A program made the translations under genes and the position numbers. 6,279 bases of DNA from PR03 sp031362725 (GTDB lineage Bacteria; Myxococcota_A; UBA9160; PR03). Positions 1 through 5,547 of the stretch are shown piece after piece. The DNA lies in assembly GCA_031362725.1 (NCBI GenBank), contig JANLTC010000340.1, positions 1 to 6,279 of the forward strand, given 5' to 3'. Below the pieces are notes generated by a model, which ran no database searches, was not told the origin of the DNA, and was given only the letters and a program-made list of their open reading frames with translations. Numbering within the stretch: position 1 is the stretch's first letter; each line of letters starts with the position of its first letter.

Positions 1-1
1 T

Positions 2-1255
2 GCCGAGCGACTCGAGGGGGAGAGGGTCAACTTCTCGTTCTTTCTCGATATTCCGCAGATCGATCCCGCGCTGCTCGAGCCGGGAACGATCAAGAACGCG
101 CAGACGCGCGAGCCGCTCTTCGAGTTCTCGGGCGCCTGCGCCGGCTGCGGCGAGACGCCGTACTTGAAGCTGCTCTCACAGCTCTTCGGCGACCACCTGC
201 TCGTCGCGAACGCCACCGGCTGCTCGTCGATCTACGGCGGCAATCTACCGACGACGCCGTGGACGACGAACGCTGCGGGTCGCGGTCCCGCGTGGGCGAA
301 CTCGCTCTTCGAGGACGACGCCGAGTTCGGTTTCGGGATGCGGCTCGCGCTCGAGCGCCAGGTCGAGGAAGCGCGGCGTCTGCTCGCGGAACTGGCGCCG
401 CGCGTCGGCGACGCGTTGGCGCAGCAAATCCTCGACGAGCGCGAGCACGACGACGCCGCGATCGCGCGCCAACGCGTGCGCGTCGCCGCGCTGAAACGCC
501 AGCTCGAAGCGATCGCCGATCCCGTCGCGCAGCGGCTCGCTTCGCTCGCCGACGATCTCGTTCGCAAGAGCGTGTGGATCGTCGGCGGCGACGGCTGGGC
601 GTACGACATCGGTTATCCGGGTCTCGATCACGTACTCGCGTCGGGGCGCGACATCAACGTGCTGGTGCTCGACACGCAGGTGTACTCGAACACCGGCGGG
701 CAGGCATCGAAGGCGACGCCGCGCGGCGCGGTCGCGAAGTTCGCTGCGAGCGGCAAGTCGTCGCCGCGCAAGGATCTCGGTCTCGTCGCTTCGGCCTACG
801 GCAACGTCTACGTCGCGCAGATCGCGCTCGGCGCCGACGACGCGCAGACGCAGAAGGCGCTGCGCGAAGCCGATGCGTGGCACGGACCGTCTTTGGTGAT
901 CGCGTACAGCACCTGCATCGCGCACGGCATCGACATGCGGCAATCGATGACGCATCAGCGCGACGCCGTGCGCAGCGGCTTCTGGCCGCTCTGGCGCTAC
1001 CACCCGGGCAGCGATCCGCACCAGCATCCGTTCCAGCTCGACTCGCGCGCGCCGCAGATTCCGATCCGCGCATTCGCAGAAACCGAGGCGCGCTTCGCGA
1101 TGCTGCTGCGCAGCGATCCGAAGCGGGCCGACGAGTTGCTCGCGCTGGCGCAGCAAGACGCGGATGAGCGCTGGCGGCACTACACACAGCTCGCCGGCGT
1201 CGAGCGGAGCGTCGTCGAGGCGCCGGCGAAGCCCGCGCAGGAGGGCAAGCCGTGA
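2..1255 (+). CDS. nifJ: Pyruvate:ferredoxin (flavodoxin) oxidoreductase, C-terminal part (5' end outside window)
   Basis: This is the last 417 residues of a protein family normally about 1,170-1,200 aa long. The reading frame is open to the left edge, so the true start lies upstream. The enzyme oxidises pyruvate with CoA to acetyl-CoA and CO2 and reduces ferredoxin or flavodoxin in the cytoplasm. Visible in the fragment are the SGACAGCGETPY motif (residues 43-54), ANATGCSS (69-76), the thiamine-diphosphate GDGWAYDIG motif (196-204) with VYSNTGGQ (227-234), and YSTCIAHG (302-309). Cysteines 46, 49, 74 and 305 have the same spacing as the four ligands of the proximal 4Fe-4S cluster in the Desulfovibrio africanus enzyme (812, 815, 840, 1071, from memory). 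The tail after the last cysteine is about 110 residues and ends in a charged, Ala/Pro-rich stretch. The stop codon overlaps the next gene's GTG. No frameshift is seen. Identification is secure; the physiological electron acceptor is not determined. Confidence 0.97.
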   Translation, partial: AERLEGERVNFSFFLDIPQIDPALLEPGTIKNAQTREPLFEFSGACAGCGETPYLKLLSQLFGDHLLVANATGCSSIYGGNLPTTPWTTNAAGRGPAWANSLFEDDAEFGFGMRLALERQVEEARRLLAELAPRVGDALAQQILDEREHDDAAIARQRVRVAALKRQLEAIADPVAQRLASLADDLVRKSVWIVGGDGWAYDIGYPGLDHVLASGRDINVLVLDTQVYSNTGGQASKATPRGAVAKFAASGKSSPRKDLGLVASAYGNVYVAQIALGADDAQTQKALREADAWHGPSLVIAYSTCIAHGIDMRQSMTHQRDAVRSGFWPLWRYHPGSDPHQHPFQLDSRAPQIPIRAFAETEARFAMLLRSDPKRADELLALAQQDADERWRHYTQLAGVERSVVEAPAKPAQEGKP

Positions 1256-2259
1256 CGGATCTGTCGAGCCGCTATCTCGGTCTCACGCTGCGCACGCCGC
1301 TGGTCGCGTCGTCGTCCCCGCTCACGGGTTCGCTCGACGGAATGCGGCGACTCGAAGACGCCGGCGCCGCCGCGGTGGTGTTGCCTTCGCTCTTCGAGGA
1401 ACAACTCACCGGCGATTCGCTCGCGGTGCATCACGCGCTCGAGGCGGGCGCCGGCGTCTTTGCGGAGGCGCTCGATTACCTGCCGGATCTCGAGCGCTAC
1501 GAAGTCGGTCCCGACTCGTACCTCGAGCGAATCGCCGCGGCGAAGCAGTCGCTGCGCATCCCGGTGATTGCGAGTCTGAATGGCGCGACGCTCGGTGGCT
1601 GGGTCGAACACGCGCGGCTAATCGAACAGGCCGGCGCGGACGCGCTCGAGCTGAATCTCTACCAGGTCGCGTCCGATCCCGCGCACGACGCCGCGACGAT
1701 CGAGGCGCGCGACATCGAGCTGATCGAGACGGTCCGTGCCGGCATCGTGATTCCGCTCGCGATCAAGCTGTCACCGTTCTACACCGCGTTCGGACACTTC
1801 GCGCGGCGCGTGGTGCTGGCCGGCGCGCAGGGACTCGTGCTCTTCAATCGCTTCTACCAGCCCGACATCGATCTCGACGCGCTCGAGGTGACGCCGCACC
1901 TCGTGCTGTCGCGCTCCGAGGAGTCGCGCCTGCCGCTGCGCTGGATCGCGATGCTGCGGCGGCGCGTCGCGGCGTCGCTGGCTGCGACGTCGGGCGTCCA
2001 CACGGCGGACGACGTACTGAAGTTGCTCTTCGCCGGTGCGGACGTGACGATGATGGCGTCCGCGCTGCTGGAGCGCGGGCCGGCGCTGATCGGGGAGATC
2101 GAGCGCGCGGTCGGCAGCTGGCTCGCAGAGCGTGACTATGAATCGGTCGAGCAGATGAAGGGCTCCGTGTCGCAGTCGGCGGTCGCCGATCCCGAAGCCT
2201 TCGAGCGCGCCCAGTATTTGCGGACGCTGCGCTCGTGGTCGAGCTCGGCCCGCCATTGA
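1252..2259 (+). CDS. Dihydroorotate dehydrogenase-like FMN protein (NifJ-associated type)
   Basis: This 335-aa protein has an FMN-binding TIM-barrel related to PyrD. The start is GTG at 1252, overlapping the nifJ stop in a GTGA, which implies translational coupling. Family features in order are the N-terminal YLGLTLRTPLVASSSPLTGS (8-27), IPVIASLNG (103-111), ELNLYQVASDP (133-143), AIKLSP (170-175), LVLFNRFYQPDID (195-207), and the phosphate-binding strand-loop SGVHTADDVLKLLFAGAD (247-264). True class 1A/1B enzymes have a catalytic Cys or Ser next to the conserved NLSCPN motif; here that region reads NLYQVASDP, with no cysteine. It resembles the 'dihydroorotate dehydrogenase-like protein' group often found beside nifJ (recalled family knowledge). 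It is therefore unlikely to be the pyrimidine-pathway PyrD. A role as redox accessory or flavin-dependent partner of NifJ is inference from position only. No membrane segment or signal peptide is present, so it should be cytoplasmic. Confidence 0.9.
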   Translation: MTDLSSRYLGLTLRTPLVASSSPLTGSLDGMRRLEDAGAAAVVLPSLFEEQLTGDSLAVHHALEAGAGVFAEALDYLPDLERYEVGPDSYLERIAAAKQSLRIPVIASLNGATLGGWVEHARLIEQAGADALELNLYQVASDPAHDAATIEARDIELIETVRAGIVIPLAIKLSPFYTAFGHFARRVVLAGAQGLVLFNRFYQPDIDLDALEVTPHLVLSRSEESRLPLRWIAMLRRRVAASLAATSGVHTADDVLKLLFAGADVTMMASALLERGPALIGEIERAVGSWLAERDYESVEQMKGSVSQSAVADPEAFERAQYLRTLRSWSSSARH

Positions 2260-3449
2260 GCGACGCGCCGCGCCGCCTGCCGTCCAGCATTTGGGCGCTC
2301 GGCTTCGTCAGCATGTTGATGGATGTCTCGTCGGAGATGATCCACAGCGTGCTTCCGATGTTCCTGGTGTCGGTGCTCGGGGCGAGTGCGCTCACGGTCG
2401 GTCTCATCGAAGGTGCGGCCGAGGCCACGGCGCTCGTCACGAAGATCTTCTCGGGCGCGCTCTCCGACTACCTCGGAAAACGCAAGCTGCTCGCGGTGAT
2501 CGGCTATGGGCTCGGCGCACTCACCAAGCCGCTCTTCGCGATGGCTTCCGGTATCGGCTTGATCGTTTCGGCGCGCCTCGTCGATCGCGTCGGCAAGGGC
2601 ATTCGCGGCGCGCCGCGCGACGCGCTCGTGGCTGACCTCGCGCCGCCGCAGATGCGCGGCGCCGCATTCGGACTGCGCCAGTCGCTCGACACCGTCGGTG
2701 CGTTCGCCGGACCGCTGCTGGCGGTGGCGTTGATGCTGGTCTGGGCCAATGACTTTCGGGCGGTGTTCTGGGTCGCGGTGGTTCCCGGTGCGCTCGCCGT
2801 CGCGCTGCTGATCTTCGGCGTGCAGGAGCCGGCGCGCGGGGAGACCGGTGCGCCGCGCACCAATCCGATTCGGTGGAGCAACCTGCAGCGCCTCGGCGCG
2901 CCGTATTGGTGGGTGGTGATCGTGGGCGCGTTCTTCACGCTGGCGCGCTTCTCGGAGGCGTTCCTGGTGCTGCGTGCCCAGCAGGGCGGGCTGCGCGTCG
3001 CGTGGGTGCCGCTGGTGATGGTGGCGATGAACGTCGTGTATTCGTTGTCCGCGTACCCGTTCGGCAAGCTTTCGGATCGCATTGCCCACACGCGATTGTT
3101 GCGCGCCGGACTGGTCGTGCTGATCGCGGCGGATCTGGTGCTGGCGTCGAGCAACCACTGGAGCGTCGTCGTCGCGGGCGTGGGGCTCTGGGGACTGCAT
3201 CTCGGCATCACGCAGGGACTGCTCGCGACGATGGTCGCGGACACGGCGCCCGAGGATCTGCGCGGCACCGCGTTCGGCTTCTTCAACCTGGTCAGCGGTG
3301 TCGCGATGCTCGTTGCAAGTGTCGTCGCGGGTCTGCTCTGGGACCAGCTCGGTGCGGGTTTCACCTTCGCGGCCGGTGCCGCGTTCTGCGTGCTGACGCT
3401 GCTCGGGCTGGCGCTGCGGCCGTCGCCCACACCGATCGCGGCGGCGTGA
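2235..3449 (+). CDS. MFS transporter (12-helix permease, MJ1317-like type)
   Basis: This 404-aa integral membrane protein consists almost entirely of hydrophobic helices with short charged loops, as in the major facilitator superfamily. Motif A is seen as GALSDYLGKRK (74-84), and its counterpart in the second half is GKLSDRIAHTR (277-287). The signature VGKGIRGAPRDALVADLAP (119-137) is typical of the MJ1317-like group. The two halves show the usual internal pseudo-symmetry: MRGAAFGLRQS (140-150) mirrors LRGTAFGFFNL (342-352). A basic cytoplasmic linker near 201-220 separates the six-helix halves. The start chosen is GTG 2235, which overlaps the previous gene by 25 bases. TTG at 2256 would give a four-base TTGA overlap and a protein seven residues shorter; neither has a clear Shine-Dalgarno. 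Position suggests co-transcription with nifJ and the flavoprotein. Members of this group are poorly characterised, so the substrate is not predicted. Confidence 0.9.
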   Translation: MVELGPPLSDAPRRLPSSIWALGFVSMLMDVSSEMIHSVLPMFLVSVLGASALTVGLIEGAAEATALVTKIFSGALSDYLGKRKLLAVIGYGLGALTKPLFAMASGIGLIVSARLVDRVGKGIRGAPRDALVADLAPPQMRGAAFGLRQSLDTVGAFAGPLLAVALMLVWANDFRAVFWVAVVPGALAVALLIFGVQEPARGETGAPRTNPIRWSNLQRLGAPYWWVVIVGAFFTLARFSEAFLVLRAQQGGLRVAWVPLVMVAMNVVYSLSAYPFGKLSDRIAHTRLLRAGLVVLIAADLVLASSNHWSVVVAGVGLWGLHLGITQGLLATMVADTAPEDLRGTAFGFFNLVSGVAMLVASVVAGLLWDQLGAGFTFAAGAAFCVLTLLGLALRPSPTPIAAA

Positions 3450-3454
3450 GACAA

Positions 3455-3470
3455 CTCGCCGCGCGGCGAG
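3455..3470. terminator. Perfect 16-bp GC palindrome after the MFS gene (possible terminator or operator)
   Basis: CTCGCCGCGCGGCGAG is a perfect inverted repeat starting 6 bases after the permease stop. In RNA it could fold as a 6-bp all-but-one-GC stem with a GCGC tetraloop. No run of T follows (the next bases are ACAGATCCGC), so it is not a canonical intrinsic terminator. It is also flanked by GAGACA on both sides (3448-3453 and 3468-3473). It may act as a weak terminator, an mRNA 3'-end stabiliser or a protein-binding site, or be chance in GC-rich DNA. Confidence 0.35.
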
Positions 3471-3534
3471 ACAGATCCGCACAACGCCAGCGCGCAGCGT
3501 GCATCGCGCAGGGCTTCGACGCGGCACGCCGTTT

Positions 3535-3594
3535 GCGAACTCCGCAGCGAACGCAGCGAGCCGAATGCCTGCTGTGCATCGAACCTGCGAACCT
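3535..3594. repeat. Short repeated GCGAAC / CGAACCT motifs upstream of the macro gene
   Basis: In the 158-bp intergenic gap, GCGAAC occurs at 3535-3540, 3547-3552 and 3587-3592. CGCAGCGA is repeated at 3543-3550 and 3552-3559 (period 9). CGAACCT is repeated at 3580-3586 and 3588-3594 (period 8), immediately ahead of the ribosome binding site. These could be binding sites for a regulator of the downstream operon, but they are short and the composition is biased, so chance is a real alternative. Otherwise nothing recognisable is seen in 3471-3596: no tRNA, no small ORF with a good start, and no clear -35/-10 pair. Confidence 0.25.
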
Positions 3595-3596
3595 AC

Positions 3597-3602
3597 GAGG
3601 AG
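3597..3602 (+). promoter_or_regulatory. Strong Shine-Dalgarno (GAGGAG) for the macro-domain gene
   Basis: GAGGAG lies 5 bases before GTG 3608. It is the clearest ribosome binding site in the window. It decides the start of the macro-domain gene, because that frame stays open several hundred bases further upstream through the permease gene. A dedicated strong site after the only intergenic gap also supports this being the first gene of a new transcription unit. Confidence 0.75.
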
Positions 3603-3607
3603 CCAGC

Positions 3608-4102
3608 GTGATCCATCTCGTGAGCGGCGACATCCTGTTGAGCCCGTCCCGTGCCATCGCCCATGGCGTCGGACCGGGCGATCACTTCGACTCCGGACTG
3701 GCGCTCGCGTTGCGCGAACGCTGGCCTTCGATGGCGCGCGACTTCCGCCACCACTGCCAGCAGAGCCATCCGAAGCCGGGCGACCTGTGGGCGTGGGTGG
3801 GCGCAGATGGCGTTCGCATCGTGAACCTGATCACGCAGGACACTGCACCGGGTCACCACGCGCATCCGGGACGTGCGACGGTGGCGCACGTCAATCACGC
3901 GCTGCGCAAGCTCCGCAGCTTCGTCGAAACCGAGAAAGTCGCGTCGCTCGCGATCCCGCGGCTTGCGACCGGCGTCGGCGGACTCGATTGGAAGGAAGTG
4001 CGACCGCTCGTCGAGAAGCACCTCGGGGATCTCCAGATCCCGATCTGTGTGTACGAGTCGTACCAACCGGGTGTCGTGGCGAAGGAGCCGTCGGCCGGCT
4101 GA
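3608..4102 (+). CDS. Stand-alone macro-domain protein (ADP-ribose-binding fold, ALC1/TARG1-like)
   Basis: This 164-aa single-domain cytoplasmic protein starts at a GTG set by the GAGGAG at 3597-3602. Macro-domain features are the N-terminal VSGDILLSPSRAIAHGV (5-21), the glycine-containing loop GPGDHFDSGLA (22-32), the strand VRIVNLITQ (69-77), and the late motif SLAIPRLATGVGGLDW (113-128) followed by a final strand IPICVYES (144-151). The order and the IPR..G...LDW signature match the ALC1-like branch, which includes TARG1 and DarG. Macro domains bind ADP-ribose or related nucleotides, and some remove ADP-ribose from proteins or DNA. By eye-alignment the catalytic Lys of TARG1/DarG (LITK / NFPTK) is Gln 77 here, and the Asp of the TARG1 GCGLD loop corresponds to a Gly near 124, so deacylase activity is doubtful. 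No DarT-like toxin is adjacent. It is followed 17 bases later by the ligase gene and is probably co-transcribed with it. Fold assignment is good; function is open. Confidence 0.85.
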   Translation: MIHLVSGDILLSPSRAIAHGVGPGDHFDSGLALALRERWPSMARDFRHHCQQSHPKPGDLWAWVGADGVRIVNLITQDTAPGHHAHPGRATVAHVNHALRKLRSFVETEKVASLAIPRLATGVGGLDWKEVRPLVEKHLGDLQIPICVYESYQPGVVAKEPSAG

Positions 4103-4119
4103 TCCAAGACGAAGCCACC

Positions 4120-5547
4120 GTGGGCCAGGAAGTCGATCGCATCCGCTTTGCGGAACCGGAGTTCGGGGACTTCCGCGCGCGCGCCTGCGCAGAGGCCGCG
4201 CTCTTCGGGGCGATGGCTCGTGGCGGCAAGCTCGCGAGCAAGGGTTTCGTGATCGGCTTCGAACTCGAGGCCTGGCTGGTCGATCACGGCCTCGCTCCCG
4301 CGCCGATCAACGAGGCCTACCTCGCGGCGCTCGCGGATCCGCTGGTCGTTCCGGAGCTCTCGCGCTTCAACGTCGAGCTGAACGGCACGCCGCTCGCGCT
4401 GCGCGCCGATGCGTTCTCGGCGCTCGAGCGCGAGCTGTCGCGCACGTGGCGACACTGCCTCGACGTGTCGCACGAGATGGATGCCGCGCTGGTGCTGATC
4501 GGGATCCTGCCGACGATCCGCCAATCAGATCTGGTGCTCGCGAACGTCTCGGCGCTGCGCCGCTATGCGGCGCTGAACGAGCAGATCTTGCGGCTGCGCA
4601 GCGGGCGGCCGATCCGCCTCGCGATCGACGGCGACGAGCCGCTCCACATCACGCATGCGGACGTGATGCTCGAGGCCGCGACGACTTCGTTCCAGGTCCA
4701 TCTGCAGGTGCCGGCCGATGCGGCGCTTCGCTTCTTCAACGCGTCGCTCGTCGCGTCGGCGCCGGTGCTGGCGGCCAGCACGAACTCGCCCTTCCTGTTC
4801 GGCCATCGACTCTGGCACGAGACGCGTGTGCCGCTCTTCGAGCAGGCCGTCGCGACCGAGTCCGCCGCGGACGCGCCCGAAGACCGTCGCGTCACGTTCG
4901 GCAATGGCTACCTGCAGGAGAGCGTGGCCGAGCACTTCGAGGACGTAGTGCGACGCTTTCCGGTGCTGCTACCGCTGCTGTGCGGTGACGACCCCGCCCG
5001 GTTCTCGCATCTGCGCCTGCACAACGGCACGGTCTGGCACTGGAACCGGCCGCTGATCGGCTTCGACGCCGAAGGCGCGACGCACGTGCGGATCGAGCAT
5101 CGCGTGCTGCCCGCCGGACCGAGCCTGCTCGACATGGTCGCCAACGCCGCGTTCTACGTCGGCCTCGCGAGCGCGCCCGCGACGCTCTCGCGTCCGGTCG
5201 AAGCGGACGTTCCGTTCGGCGCCGTGCGCGCGAGCTTCTACGCCGCCGCTCGGGATGGACTCGATGCGCAGATCGCGTGGCTCGATGGCCGCTCGCATCC
5301 GGTGCGAACGCTGCTGCTCGAGGAGTTGTTGCCGATGGCGCGCCAGGGACTCCGCTGGCAGGGCATCGATGCGGCCGAGATCGAGCGCTGGCTCGGCGTC
5401 GTCGAGCAGCGCGTCCGCACGCGGCGCACCGGATCCGCCTGGCAGCGCGCGTTCATCGAGCGCCACGGCCCTGACTTCCAACGCATGCTCGCCGACTACC
5501 TCGAACATCAGCGCAGCGGCGCGCCGGTCCACGAGTGGCCCTCGTGA
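4120..5547 (+). CDS. GCS2-family carboxylate-amine ligase (glutamate-cysteine ligase-like)
   Basis: This 475-aa cytoplasmic protein belongs to the GCS2/YbdK-type branch of the glutamine-synthetase-like ligase fold. Such enzymes use ATP to activate a carboxylate (classically the gamma-carboxylate of glutamate) and join it to an amine. Motifs visible are the metal-binding strand IGFELEAWLVD (45-55), ELSRFNVELNGTP (79-91), SFQVHLQV (190-197), NSPFLFGHRLWHETR (222-236) and THVRIEHRVLPAGPS (321-335). The last is the usual R-E-R nucleotide/metal strand followed by the family's downstream helix. It is longer than E. coli YbdK (about 370 aa), with extra sequence mainly C-terminal (about 390-475). GTG 4120 is chosen because it is the only conventional in-frame start near the homologous N-terminus; it has a weak GAAG five bases ahead. 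CTG 4099 is an alternative. The stop overlaps the next gene in GTGA. The substrate cannot be assigned; true glutathione synthesis is only one option. Confidence 0.88.
   Translation: MGQEVDRIRFAEPEFGDFRARACAEAALFGAMARGGKLASKGFVIGFELEAWLVDHGLAPAPINEAYLAALADPLVVPELSRFNVELNGTPLALRADAFSALERELSRTWRHCLDVSHEMDAALVLIGILPTIRQSDLVLANVSALRRYAALNEQILRLRSGRPIRLAIDGDEPLHITHADVMLEAATTSFQVHLQVPADAALRFFNASLVASAPVLAASTNSPFLFGHRLWHETRVPLFEQAVATESAADAPEDRRVTFGNGYLQESVAEHFEDVVRRFPVLLPLLCGDDPARFSHLRLHNGTVWHWNRPLIGFDAEGATHVRIEHRVLPAGPSLLDMVANAAFYVGLASAPATLSRPVEADVPFGAVRASFYAAARDGLDAQIAWLDGRSHPVRTLLLEELLPMARQGLRWQGIDAAEIERWLGVVEQRVRTRRTGSAWQRAFIERHGPDFQRMLADYLEHQRSGAPVHEWPS

Noticed and set aside
164..166. TTG as start of the nifJ fragment
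   Set aside because: The frame is open to the left edge, and the residues before it (including SGACAGCGETPY) are conserved NifJ sequence, so TTG 164 is an internal Leu codon.
1164..2135. Forward open frame in a second frame through the flavoprotein gene
   Set aside because: It is Arg/Ala-rich without domain signatures and overlaps almost entirely a well-supported FMN-barrel gene.
2136..3527. Long antisense open frame (463 codons) covering the MFS gene
   Set aside because: Its translation is Arg/His/Gln/Glu-rich low-complexity sequence with no recognisable motifs. It is the expected shadow of a GC-rich gene, while the + strand encodes a clear membrane protein.
3533..3562. Possible sigma-70 promoter starting at TTGCGA (3533-3538)
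   Set aside because: No -10-like hexamer is found at the right distance; the bases there are GC-rich (GCGAGC).
2873..3607. Upstream extension of the macro-domain frame
   Set aside because: The extension is Arg/Ala/Gly-rich and lies inside the MFS gene and the gap. The GAGGAG at 3597 and the family N-terminus place the start at 3608.
3361..3657. Reverse-strand 98-codon open frame across the intergenic gap
   Set aside because: It overlaps both flanking genes and has an Arg/Ala/Cys-rich, motif-free translation.
3499..4119. Upstream extension of the ligase frame
   Set aside because: It overlaps the macro gene completely and has shadow-like composition; ligase homology begins just after GTG 4120.
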